From: Arthrobacter sp. SX1312 | GTDB lineage: Bacteria > Actinomycetota > Actinomycetes > Actinomycetales > Micrococcaceae | Length of the DNA stretch: 64,000 nt | Direction of reading: 5' to 3' | Assembly (NCBI RefSeq): GCF_002929295.1 | Contig: NZ_PJIM01000002.1 | Coordinates: 1,074,191 to 1,138,190 of the forward strand | Shown: in pieces, positions 41,172 to 48,135 of the stretch | How the letters are laid out: each line of letters opens with the position of its first letter | How positions within the stretch are numbered: the stretch's first letter is position 1 | Position numbers and translations under genes: made by a program | Notes under the pieces: generated by a model | The model's input: the letters and a program-made list of their open reading frames with translations, nothing else | Told to the model about the DNA's origin: nothing | Databases searched by the model: none

Positions 41172-42374
41172 ATGTCTACGCACTCAAGGTCGGCGGTGCC
41201 CCTCCAGGTCGCCTGGGACGAGTCGATGCTGGCCTACGACTTCGGCGGGCAGCACCCCATGAACCCGGAGCGGCTGCACCTGACGGCGCGGCTCGCGCGT
41301 GACTGCGGGCTGTTGGAGCTCGACGGCGTGACGGTCGCCGCTCCCCCCGTGGCCTCGGACGACGACCTGGCAGCGGTCCACAGCCCGGACTACATCGGGG
41401 CGGTCCGCCGGATCAGCAGCAACCCTGACACCTCGGACGAGGCCAGGGGCCTCGGCACGGAGGACACCCCCGCCTTCGCCGGGATGCACGAGGCCAGTGC
41501 CCGGCTTGCCGGCGGGTCCCTCGACGCGGCCGAGGCGATCATCCGGGGCTCCGCCGTCCGGGCGGTGAATTTCGGCGGCGGCATGCACCACGCGGCGCGG
41601 TCCCGGGCCAGCGGCTTCTGCATCTACAACGACGCCGCGGCCTCCATCCAGCGGCTGCTCGACCGCGGCGTCCCGCGCGTCCTCTACATCGACGTCGATG
41701 CACACCACGGCGACGGGACGCAGAGCATCTTCTGGGACGATCCGCGCGTCATGACGATCTCCCTGCACGAGACGGGCATGAGCCTCTTTCCGGGCACGGG
41801 CTTCGCCAGCGAGACCGGGGGGCCCGGCGCGGAGGGGTATGCCGTGAACGTGGCCCTGCCCACCGTCGCCGGGGACGCGGCGGTGCTGCGGGCCTTCCAC
41901 GCCGTCGTGCCGCAACTCGCCGCGGCCTTCGCGCCGGGGGTCATCGTGAGCCAGCACGGCTGTGACTCCCATCGCGAGGACCCTCTCACGAACCTGCGCG
42001 TCAGTGTCGACGCCCAGCATGCCCTGATGGTGGGCGTGCGGGAACTGGCGGACCGCCTGTGCGAGGGGCGGTGGATCGCGACCGGCGGCGGCGGCTACGC
42101 CCTCGCGAGCGTGGTGCCGCGGTCCTGGTCGTTGCTCGTGGCGGTGGCTGCCGGCGCGCCGATGGGCCCGGCCACCCCCGTCCCGGCTGCCTGGCGGGAG
42201 TACGTGCTCGAGCGGCACGGCGTCGAGGCGCCGCGTTTGATGGGCGACGGAGCGGACATCTGGTGGCGGTCGTGGGAGATCGGCTACGACCCGAACGACG
42301 ACCTCGACCGGACGGTGATGGCGACCCGGAAGGCCCTCTTCCCGCTGCACGGGCTGGACCCCTGGTTCGACTGA
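41172..42374 (+). CDS. acuC: Class II-like histone deacetylase family protein (AcuC)
   Basis: A 400-residue zinc deacetylase of the AcuC type. Catalytic elements: 'NFGGGMHHAARSRASGFCIYND' with the tandem His, 'YIDVDAHHGDGTQSIFW' with zinc ligands Asp and His, 'VSQHGCDSHREDPLTN' with the third ligand Asp, and 'TGGGGYAL' with the transition-state region (Gly-Gly-Tyr/Gly variant). In Bacillus AcuC removes acetyl groups from acetyl-CoA synthetase; an AcsA with the target Lys motif is encoded at 13048-15006, so the same link is likely but not shown here. No Shine-Dalgarno; see the -10 box just upstream. Confidence 0.9.
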   Translation: MSTHSRSAVPLQVAWDESMLAYDFGGQHPMNPERLHLTARLARDCGLLELDGVTVAAPPVASDDDLAAVHSPDYIGAVRRISSNPDTSDEARGLGTEDTPAFAGMHEASARLAGGSLDAAEAIIRGSAVRAVNFGGGMHHAARSRASGFCIYNDAAASIQRLLDRGVPRVLYIDVDAHHGDGTQSIFWDDPRVMTISLHETGMSLFPGTGFASETGGPGAEGYAVNVALPTVAGDAAVLRAFHAVVPQLAAAFAPGVIVSQHGCDSHREDPLTNLRVSVDAQHALMVGVRELADRLCEGRWIATGGGGYALASVVPRSWSLLVAVAAGAPMGPATPVPAAWREYVLERHGVEAPRLMGDGADIWWRSWEIGYDPNDDLDRTVMATRKALFPLHGLDPWFD

Positions 42375-42421
42375 CCGGGACCCGCCGATCGCGTCATGAT
42401 GCCGTGCGGCGTATATGTCGT

Positions 42422-42427
42422 TAGGGT
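42422..42427 (+). promoter_or_regulatory. -10 box for a probably leaderless arsR-type mRNA
   Basis: TAGGGT followed by 6 nt and the ATG at 42434; no Shine-Dalgarno. Confidence 0.55.
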
Positions 42428-42433
42428 AGGCGA

Positions 42434-42979
42434 ATGGGAATCGATGATGTATTCGCCGTCATCGCCGAAGGAACACGCCGGCAGATCCTCGAGAATCTGC
42501 GGGACGGCGACAAGGCGGTGGGGGAGCTCGTGATCGAGCTGCAGGTCAGCCAGCCCACGGTGTCGAAGCACCTGAAGGTGCTGCGGGAGGCGGGTCTGGT
42601 GAGCATGCGCGCGCAGGGGCAGAAGCGCTACTACTCGCTCGACACCGCACCGCTCGGCCGCGTGCGCGACTGGCTCGCCGGATTCGAGCCGGCCGCCGAT
42701 CCGGTGTCCGTCGCGGCCTCCGGGGACCTCCTTCAGGACGGTCACTCCTCCGAGGTGACGACGGTGGAGGACGTCGTCGCGGCGCTCGAACCGGAGACCG
42801 CCGAGGCATCGGTCACCGCAGGCACGACGGCGCTGGCCGCAGCGGTCCTGGCAGCACCTCCTGTGTCCGGCGGGCCCGATGCACCGCGTCCCCCGATGGG
42901 CCGGACCATGGGCCGGGCGGCGGAGCGCGCCGCGGACCTCCTGTCCCAACTGCGCCGTCGGCGCGATCCGTCGTCGTAG
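42434..42979 (+). CDS. ArsR-family winged-helix regulator
   Basis: A 181-residue protein with an N-terminal HTH_5/ArsR domain (about residues 1-75): 'VFAVIAEGTRRQILENLRDGDKAVGELVIELQVSQPTVSKHLKVLREAGLV' (read in parts), with recognition helix QPTVSKHLKVL. There are no metal-binding Cys (no CxC), so it is not a classical metal sensor. The remaining 100 residues are Ala/Asp/Pro-rich with a basic C-terminus 'RAADLLSQLRRRRD', a feature of Micrococcales homologues. Probably leaderless. Its position upstream of the BldC-like gene is conserved in related genera as far as I recall. Confidence 0.87.
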   Translation: MGIDDVFAVIAEGTRRQILENLRDGDKAVGELVIELQVSQPTVSKHLKVLREAGLVSMRAQGQKRYYSLDTAPLGRVRDWLAGFEPAADPVSVAASGDLLQDGHSSEVTTVEDVVAALEPETAEASVTAGTTALAAAVLAAPPVSGGPDAPRPPMGRTMGRAAERAADLLSQLRRRRDPSS

Positions 42980-42988
42980 GGCCTCTTC

Positions 42989-43022
42989 GTCGACCATCTT
43001 TCACTGTCGACCATCTTTCACT
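42989..43022 (+). repeat. Two perfect 17-bp tandem direct repeats upstream of a BldC-like gene
   Basis: GTCGACCATCTTTCACT occurs at 42989-43005 and again at 43006-43022 with no spacer. The units are AT-richer than the surroundings, and the second ends just before the predicted -10 at 43040-43045, so they cover the -35 region. BldC-type proteins bind head-to-tail direct repeats, and the gene downstream encodes such a protein. Confidence 0.9.
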
Positions 43023-43039
43023 TGCGTCACATCTGCCAC

Positions 43040-43045
43040 TAGAGT
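43040..43045 (+). promoter_or_regulatory. Probable -10 box for the BldC-like gene
   Basis: TAGAGT, with TTTCAC (43016-43021) at about 18 bp upstream as a -35 candidate inside the second 17-bp repeat. This would give a 5' leader of about 115 nt. Confidence 0.45.
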
Positions 43046-43168
43046 GGATCCTTGGGCGGATTGTCCTCTGGCTACAGGGCGACACGCCGAACGGTTGCCC
43101 CCGGATCGCTTCCGCGATGCCGGTCCCAGGGTGACGTGCAAGCCTCCATGCAAAGGAATAGTGGTGAG

Positions 43169-43381
43169 ATGGCCGACGGGAATCACTTCTCGGACGTGCG
43201 GTTCCTGACGGTCGCGGAAGTGGCCGAGCTCATGCGCGTATCGAAGATGACCGTGTACAGGCTCGTCCACGCGGGAGAGCTGCCGGCTGTGCAGTTCGGC
43301 CGCTCCTACCGTGTCCCCGAGTCCGCGGTCGAGGGGTTCCTCCACCGGGCGCAGGTCGACGGACAGTCCGAGAGCGCCTGA
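43169..43381 (+). CDS. BldC/excisionase-like small HTH protein (Rv0500A homologue)
   Basis: A 70-residue MerR-type helix-turn-helix protein: 'FLTVAEVAELMRVSKMTVYRLVHAGELPAVQFGRSYRVPESAVEGFL' (read in parts), the HTH_17 fold with the wing 'FGRSYRVPE'. It is the homologue of M. tuberculosis Rv0500A. The ATG at 43169 is preferred because GGTGAG and AAGGA lie upstream, while the ATG at 43148 has none. It precedes the bS22 gene, as in mycobacteria. Related BldC is a developmental regulator in Streptomyces that binds direct repeats; the tandem 17-bp repeats upstream may be its own site. Confidence 0.9.
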   Translation: MADGNHFSDVRFLTVAEVAELMRVSKMTVYRLVHAGELPAVQFGRSYRVPESAVEGFLHRAQVDGQSESA

Positions 43382-43575
43382 TCGCCCGTCGTCCGTGGGC
43401 TCCTCAAACGGATGTACCCTGTTAAGGAGCGTTTTGGGCGGGTTCCGAGCCCGCTCGACTTATTGCATCAAACGGGCAACTGCCACCAGGCACGCGCCTT
43501 TCGTCATCACCAGGGCTTCCCCCGTGGCACCTCGCCGCAGTCCGCCCTGGCAACACAACAGTTTGTGAGGACTCT

Positions 43576-43674
43576 ATGGGTTCAGTAATCAAGAAGCGCC
43601 GCAAGCGTATGGCAAAGAAGAAGCACCGCAAGCTGCTTCGCAAGACCCGTCACCAGCGCCGCAACAAGAAGTAG
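43576..43674 (+). CDS. 30S ribosomal protein bS22 (AURKAIP1/COX24 family)
   Basis: A 32-residue, extremely basic protein starting MGSVIKKRRKRMAKKKHRK and ending RRNKK. It is nearly identical to Rv0500B, the small-subunit protein bS22 seen in mycobacterial ribosome structures. ATG preceded by GTGAGGACTCT. It is too short for ordinary gene-length cut-offs. The 194-bp gap upstream (43382-43575) contains TACCCTGTTAAGGAG, a likely promoter region, and a small G-rich hairpin, so it may be transcribed separately from the HTH gene. Confidence 0.92.
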   Translation: MGSVIKKRRKRMAKKKHRKLLRKTRHQRRNKK

Positions 43675-43782
43675 GCAGGCGCCCGGCCGCGAGCCGGAGT
43701 GTGCTGACCGGCCCGGATTCCCGCTCCATGCGTGGAACCCGGGCCGTTGTCGTCCGGCGGGCTTCCCGGGCGGATCCGCAGG

Positions 43783-44595
43783 TCAGGAACTCCTGAACCG
43801 TGAGTACCCGCGCCACAGTCCGTAGACGGATCCGATGACGGTGGCCGCGCGGAGGCCCAGGGTCGCCGCCCGTCGCCCGCTGCGGAAATCGTAGACGGGC
43901 CAGTTGTGCGCACGGGCATGGCGGCGGAGCCGGCTGTCCGGGTTGATGGCCACCGGATGCCCGACGGCGGTCAGCAGGGGGATGTCGTTGTAGGAGTCGC
44001 TGTAGCCCCAGCAGCGCGAGAGGTCCAGGTTCTCCCGCCGGGCCAGTCCCAGCACGGCTGCGGCCTTGGCCGGCCCGTGCAGGAAGTCGCCGACCAGCTT
44101 GCCGGTGTACAGGCCGTCGGCCACCTCCCCCACGGTGCCGAGCGCTCCGGTGAGGCCGAGGCGACTGGCGATCACGCCTGCTACCTCCACCGGGGTGCCG
44201 GTCACCAGCCAGACCTGCCGGTGCGAGCTCAGGTGCTGCTCGGCGAGGGCACGCGCGCCGGGCCAGATCTTCGACGCGATCATCTCGTCGTAGACCTCCT
44301 CGCCCAGGGCCAGGATGTCCTCGTGGGCGATCCCGATGGCGAACGCGAGGGCGGCGTCCCGCACCGAGTTCACATCCGTCATCGTCTCGCCACGCATGAT
44401 GAAGCGGAGCTGCTTCCAGGCCAGTCCTGCGGCGAAGCGCAGCGTGAAGGCCTTGCGCTGGTACATCTTGCGGGCCACGTGGAAGAGGCTCGCGCCGCGC
44501 ATCAGCGTGTTGTCCACGTCGAAGAAGGCTGCTTCGCCCGCGACGGTCGCCGGAGGCTGGAGGGTGGGGTGCGTGACCCGGGCGGCGTCCGGCAT
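43783..44595 (-). CDS. HAD-family phosphatase (SerB1-like)
   Basis: A 270-residue HAD-IB hydrolase like Rv0505c (SerB1). Motif I 'AAFFDVDNTLMRGASLF' with the nucleophile Asp, motif II 'VWLVTGTPVEVAG', the Lys region 'GPAKAAAVLGLA' and motif IV 'CWGYSDSYNDIPLLTAVGHPVAINPD' (read in parts). The C-terminus has a basic, weakly hydrophobic tail 'AATLGLRAATVIGSVYGLW' that could sit on the membrane. The substrate is a small phosphomonoester; phosphoserine is possible but not proven. It is convergent with bS22 and divergent from the glutaredoxin gene. Confidence 0.87.
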   Translation of the reverse strand: MPDAARVTHPTLQPPATVAGEAAFFDVDNTLMRGASLFHVARKMYQRKAFTLRFAAGLAWKQLRFIMRGETMTDVNSVRDAALAFAIGIAHEDILALGEEVYDEMIASKIWPGARALAEQHLSSHRQVWLVTGTPVEVAGVIASRLGLTGALGTVGEVADGLYTGKLVGDFLHGPAKAAAVLGLARRENLDLSRCWGYSDSYNDIPLLTAVGHPVAINPDSRLRRHARAHNWPVYDFRSGRRAATLGLRAATVIGSVYGLWRGYSRFRSS

Positions 44596-44680
44596 GATCC
44601 GAGTCTAGTTCTTCGGCTCCTCCCCCCGGCGTGATCTCCCGCCGGTGCTGCTTCCCGCCGCTCGCGCCGCACGGGCGCAG

Positions 44681-44686
44681 TACCGT
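44681..44686 (+). promoter_or_regulatory. -10-like box directly before the glutaredoxin gene
   Basis: TACCGT, 6 nt before the ATG. The spacer GGAGGG could instead be a Shine-Dalgarno, though it abuts the ATG. Leaderless start likely. Confidence 0.4.
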
Positions 44687-44692
44687 GGAGGG

Positions 44693-44956
44693 ATGGAATC
44701 CCCCGCGGAGGCGCCCGGTGCCGGCGTCGTACTCCTCACCCGCCCCGGGTGTCATCTCTGCGAGGACGCCCGCGCCGTCGTGCGGCGGGTGACCGCCGAC
44801 CTGGGTCTGGGCTGGCGCGAGGTGAGCGCGGCCGAGGTTCCCGCGCTCGGCGCCCGGTTCGCGGAGGAGCTGCCCGTCCTGTTCATCGACGGGGTGCAGC
44901 GGGACTTCTGGTCGATCGACGAGTCGAGGCTGAGGCGGCTGCTGACCGGCACCTGA
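44693..44956 (+). CDS. Glutaredoxin-like protein (Rv0508 homologue)
   Basis: An 87-residue thioredoxin-fold protein with CHLC as the active dithiol ('LLTRPGCHLCEDARAVV'), a cis-Pro in 'EELPVLFIDG', and a short C-terminus. It belongs to the DUF836/glutaredoxin 2-like group found beside rex or hemA in actinobacteria. Start at ATG 44693. The gene downstream is rex after 175 bp. Its partner thiol system is probably mycothiol or thioredoxin; that is inference. Confidence 0.87.
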   Translation: MESPAEAPGAGVVLLTRPGCHLCEDARAVVRRVTADLGLGWREVSAAEVPALGARFAEELPVLFIDGVQRDFWSIDESRLRRLLTGT

Positions 44957-45043
44957 CAGCCCCGACGGGCGACGGCCGGCCCAGCCCTGCAGCCGCGCTG
45001 ACGGCCGCCCGCCGTCCGGCTTGGAGGCCCCGCGCCGTCGGCA

Positions 45044-45049
45044 TACAGT
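45044..45049 (+). promoter_or_regulatory. Probable -10 box for rex
   Basis: TACAGT, 82 nt before the rex start. No Rex operator (TTGTGA-N-TCACAA type) was seen near it. Confidence 0.4.
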
Positions 45050-45131
45050 GGTGGTACTTCCGCCCCCGACGCCGAGGGACCCCGGAACCGCGGCTCCCGC
45101 ACCGGGCGCGGCGGTGCTAGCAACGGAGCCG

Positions 45132-45839
45132 ATGACAGTGACACCGCCGGACATGCCAGGCCTTCACCCCGTGGACGATGCGGCGCGCCATATCCCTCCG
45201 GCGTCGGTCGCCCGTCTCACCATCTACCTGCGGGCGCTGAATTCCCTGCTCGCCGAGGGCATCGAACGGGTGTCCTCCGAGGAGCTCGCGGATGCCGCCG
45301 GAGTGAATTCCCCGAAGCTCCGCAAGGACCTCTCCTACCTCGGGTCCTACGGCACCCGGGGCGTCGGGTACGACGTGCAGTTCCTCAACCGGCAGATCTC
45401 GGTGGCCCTCGGGCTGACGCTCGACTGGCGCGTCGCCATCCTCGGCGTGGGCAACCTCGGACGGGCCCTCGCCGGCTATTCGGGGTTCGGCTCGCGGGGC
45501 TTCGAGATCGTGGCGCTCTTCGACGCCGACCAGCTGGTCGTCGGCTCCGAGGTGGGCTACCTCCGGGTCAGCGCCGTCGACGACCTCGAGGCGGTGCTGG
45601 AACGCACCCGCACCAACATGGCGGTGCTCGCGGTTCCCGCGGGGGTCGCCCAGGAACTGTGTGACCGCCTCGTCGCGGCCGGGATCTCCAGCATCCTCAG
45701 CTTCGCGCCCGTGGTGCTGCAGGTGCCACCGCATGTCCAGCTGCGCAAGGTGGACCTGTCCACGGAGCTGCAGATCCTGGCCTACCACGCGCAAAGGGCG
45801 CAGGAGCCGGACCTCGGTCCGATCTCCCGCGCCCAGTAG
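45132..45839 (+). CDS. rex: Redox-sensing transcriptional repressor Rex
   Basis: A 235-residue Rex protein that senses NADH/NAD+. N-terminal winged helix 'IPPASVARLTIYLRALNSLLAEGIERVSSEELADAAGVNSPKLRKDLSYLGSYGTRGVGYDV' (read in parts). Rossmann domain with 'VAILGVGNLGRALAGYSGFGSRGFEIVALFDAD' (GXGXXG and the acidic end of beta-2), and the swapped C-terminal helix 'LQILAYHAQ'. Start at ATG 45132 with CGGAG upstream; the frame is open earlier but without a start context. In many actinobacteria haem genes (hemA onward) follow rex; here a small membrane protein gene is convergent instead. Confidence 0.94.
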   Translation: MTVTPPDMPGLHPVDDAARHIPPASVARLTIYLRALNSLLAEGIERVSSEELADAAGVNSPKLRKDLSYLGSYGTRGVGYDVQFLNRQISVALGLTLDWRVAILGVGNLGRALAGYSGFGSRGFEIVALFDADQLVVGSEVGYLRVSAVDDLEAVLERTRTNMAVLAVPAGVAQELCDRLVAAGISSILSFAPVVLQVPPHVQLRKVDLSTELQILAYHAQRAQEPDLGPISRAQ

Positions 45840-45863
45840 GCAGGGTTACGCGCGACTGCGCGT

Positions 45864-46514
45864 TCAGTACCCGAGCTTCTGCGGTGCGAAGTACGGCCGC
45901 GCGGGCTTGAGGTAGGTCAGGACGACGCCGGCCACGCCCAGCAGCATGACCAGCACGCTGGACACCGTCGAGATCGCGGACGTTTCGGCCACGGGCTGTC
46001 CGGCCGACTCCGCGGCGGCGGTGAGTACGGGCGTCAGGAAGAGGATGCCGAGTGTGCCCACTACGTTGAGTGCGGCGAGGACCGTCGCGGTGATGCGCGC
46101 CCAGTTCCGGCCCCTGCGGATGAAGACGGCCAGGACCACGTACAGGGCCGCGATGATCACCGAGACGACGAGTCCGACGCCCACCCCGACCGCGGCTCCG
46201 GCCATGTCCGGCACATCGGTCGTCAGCAGGGAGACGACGGAGGACAGCAGGTAGACGATGCCCGCGGCGAGGATGAGGTAGTAGGCCCGGTGGACCTCCT
46301 TGGGGGCCGGCCCCTTCTCGGCGGGACCCGGTGCGGCCGACGTCGGGTAGGCGTACCCCGGGGACTGGGCAGCCCGGTTCCCGTCGTCCTGCCCGCCGTG
46401 CGACGGCTGGCCCTGCGGGGGATAGGGGTTCTGGCCGCTGCTGCCCGATCCCGGAGGATTCCAGTCGGGCCCGTTGTCCTGCCCGTTCGGGTTGTCCTGT
46501 GGTGTGCTCATCAT
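45864..46514 (-). CDS. Small four-helix membrane protein with Pro/Gly/Gln-rich N-terminus
   Basis: A 216-residue protein. Residues 1-70 are hydrophilic and rich in Pro, Gly, Gln, Asn and Tyr ('NPYPPQGQPSHGG'), as in many actinobacterial envelope proteins. Four membrane helices follow ('AYYLILAAGIVYLLSSVVSLL', 'AAVGVGVGLVVSVIIAALYVVLAVFI', 'ITATVLAALNVVGTLGILFL', 'TVSSVLVMLLGVAGVVLTYL'), with 'RRGRNWARI' between helices 2 and 3. It resembles DUF4064/DUF2127-like proteins, but I cannot fix the family. Start 46514 or the following ATG at 46511. Convergent with rex. Confidence 0.78.
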   Translation of the reverse strand: MMSTPQDNPNGQDNGPDWNPPGSGSSGQNPYPPQGQPSHGGQDDGNRAAQSPGYAYPTSAAPGPAEKGPAPKEVHRAYYLILAAGIVYLLSSVVSLLTTDVPDMAGAAVGVGVGLVVSVIIAALYVVLAVFIRRGRNWARITATVLAALNVVGTLGILFLTPVLTAAAESAGQPVAETSAISTVSSVLVMLLGVAGVVLTYLKPARPYFAPQKLGY

Positions 46515-46633
46515 CGCGTCCTTCGCTGATCAGTGGTGGTCATCCGCCCGGTGGTGCCCCCATGGACGCGCCCCTCGTGGATGTGGTCACCGTCAGCCTA
46601 GATCGTCGGCTCCCGGTGGGGGCGGGACGAAAC

Positions 46634-46674
46634 GCCGACGGCCGGCGTCGTCGGGAGGACGACGCCGGCCGTCG
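46634..46674. terminator. Terminator downstream of yceI
   Basis: A perfect 17-bp stem (46634-46650 with 46658-46674) and a 7-nt loop, 36 bp beyond the yceI stop on the minus strand and before the next minus-strand gene. Confidence 0.82.
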
Positions 46675-46709
46675 GGGCCTGCGGGCGGGCGGTGGGCCCG
46701 GGTGGCGGA

Positions 46710-47267
46710 TCAGACCGTGGCGACCGCGGGAGCCACGAAAGCGGCTTCGATGGTGATGGTCACCTTGTCGCCCACGAGGACGCCGCCGGCTTCGAGTGCG
46801 GCGTTCCAGGTGAGGCCGAAGTCCTTGCGCGAGATGCTCGTGGAGGCGGAGACCCCGGCGCGGGTGGCGCCGAAGGGGTCCACGGCCACGCCGTTGAACT
46901 CGGCGTCGAGGACCACGGACTTGGTGATGCCGCGGATGGTCAGGTCACCGTTGATCCTGTACGTCTCGCCGGAACCCTCGTGGGAGGTGGACACGAAGGT
47001 CATCTCGGGGAACTGCTCGACGTCGAAGAAGTCGGCGCCCTTGACGTGGCCGTCGCGGTTCTCGTCACCGGAGGTGAAGGAGGCGGTCCTGATGGTCGCC
47101 GAGATGCTCGAGTCCTCGAGGGACGAGCCGACGGTGAGCGCGGCGTCGACGTCCTGGAACGAGCCGCGGACCTTGCTGATGCCGGCGTGGCGGACGCTGA
47201 AGCCCACCTCGCTGTGGGAGGGGTCGAAGGACCAGGTGCCGGAGGTGAGGCCTGAGGGGACAGTCAT
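46710..47267 (-). CDS. YceI family lipid-binding protein
   Basis: A 185-residue YceI beta-barrel, a lipocalin-like fold that binds isoprenoids or polyprenols in relatives. Seen: 'GTWSFDPSHSEVGFSVRHAGISKVRGSF' at the N-terminus, 'ENRDGHVKGADFFDVEQFPEMTFVS' (the conserved R-D-x-H-x-(x)-FF segment) and 'INGDLTIRGITKSVVLDAEFNG'. There is no signal peptide, so it is cytosolic, as in most actinobacterial copies. Shine-Dalgarno AGGAGCTCTTC. Monocistronic, with a terminator after it and a perfect 14-bp palindrome upstream that probably binds a regulator. Confidence 0.93.
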   Translation of the reverse strand: MTVPSGLTSGTWSFDPSHSEVGFSVRHAGISKVRGSFQDVDAALTVGSSLEDSSISATIRTASFTSGDENRDGHVKGADFFDVEQFPEMTFVSTSHEGSGETYRINGDLTIRGITKSVVLDAEFNGVAVDPFGATRAGVSASTSISRKDFGLTWNAALEAGGVLVGDKVTITIEAAFVAPAVATV

Positions 47268-47316
47268 GAAGAGCTCCTGAGAAAGGTGGCGTGCGGATGC
47301 TTACAGGGATTAGAAG

Positions 47317-47330
47317 CATGCATATGCATG
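47317..47330. promoter_or_regulatory. 14-bp perfect palindrome in the yceI promoter
   Basis: CATGCATATGCATG, 50 bp before the yceI start. On the minus strand TTGAAC (47353-47358) and AATAAA could be -35 and -10, which would put the palindrome at the transcription start, where a MarR-like dimer could repress. Inference from position. Confidence 0.5.
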
Positions 47331-47418
47331 TTTTATTCCACAGATCGGTAAAATGTTCAACCAACCCTTGCCCAGATGCCGATTGGCCGTCGCACGCAGC
47401 ATGCGCGAAACTGGAAGG

Positions 47419-48096
47419 ATGCAGCGATCAACCGTCCACCTGGTGCGCCACGGTGAGGTCCACAACCCCGATGGAGTCCTCTACGGGCGGCTCCCCGAGT
47501 TCCACCTTTCGGATCTGGGCCGTCAGATGGCCGTCCAGATGGCCCGGCACTTCCAGGAGCGGCGCGACGAAGGTGCCGATATCGTGCATCTGGTGGCCTC
47601 GCCGCTGGACCGTGCGCAGGAGACCGCCCGGCCGCTGGCGGAGACCCTCGGGCTCTCCGTCTCCACCGACGAGCGCATCATCGAGGCGGAGAACCGCTTC
47701 GAAGGGATGTCGGGGATCAAGAGCAGGCTCCGGCAGCCCCGCAACTGGCCCCTCCTCGTCAACCCCCTCCGCCCCTCCTGGGGCGAGCCCTACCGTCGGC
47801 AGGTCGAACGCATGATGGCCGGAGTCCATGACGCACGGCGTCTGGCCCTCGAGCTCAGCGCCGACGAAGGTCGGGGCCGCCCCGCGGAGGTCATCCTGGT
47901 CAGCCACCAGCTCCCGATCTGGGTGACGAGGCTCGCCGCCGAACACCGCCGGCTCTGGCACGACCCGCGCCAGCGCGAGTGCACGCTCACGTCCGTCACC
48001 TCCCTCGACTTCGACGGCGAGACCATACGGCGCGTGCGCTATGCCGAGCCGTGTGCCGACCTGCTGCCCGAGGCGGCGAATGTCCCCGGCGCATAA
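47419..48096 (+). CDS. Histidine phosphatase family protein (Rv0525 homologue)
   Basis: A 225-residue phosphoglycerate mutase-fold enzyme: 'VHLVRHGEVHNPDGVLYGRLPEFHLSDLGRQMA' (read in parts) with the catalytic RHG, 'VASPLDRAQETARPLAE' with the second Arg, and 'ILVSHQLPIWVTRLA' with the second His. The substrate is not known. It is the first gene before the cytochrome c maturation genes, as Rv0525 is before Rv0526-Rv0529. ATG 47419 follows GGAAGG very closely; ATG 47401 in frame is an alternative. Confidence 0.88.
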   Translation: MQRSTVHLVRHGEVHNPDGVLYGRLPEFHLSDLGRQMAVQMARHFQERRDEGADIVHLVASPLDRAQETARPLAETLGLSVSTDERIIEAENRFEGMSGIKSRLRQPRNWPLLVNPLRPSWGEPYRRQVERMMAGVHDARRLALELSADEGRGRPAEVILVSHQLPIWVTRLAAEHRRLWHDPRQRECTLTSVTSLDFDGETIRRVRYAEPCADLLPEAANVPGA

Positions 48097-48099
48097 TAG

Positions 48100-48122
48100 G
48101 ATTACTACACGTCGTAGAAATC
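48100..48122. promoter_or_regulatory. 23-bp palindromic operator before the cytochrome c maturation genes
   Basis: GATTnCTAC-N5-GTAGnAATC spans 48100-48122; both arms match at 8 of 9 positions. It overlaps TAATAG/TACTAC sequences that could be -10 boxes and lies 14 bp before the tlpA-like start. The CTAC...GTAG halves recall BlaI/CopY-type sites of actinobacteria; identity unproven. Confidence 0.5.
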
Positions 48123-48135
48123 AACGGAAGAAGCC

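Noticed and set aside
42989-43022. Tandem 17-bp units considered as a CRISPR fragment or att site
   Set aside because: There is no spacer between the units, no cas genes and no integrase nearby. A promoter-proximal regulatory repeat fits better.
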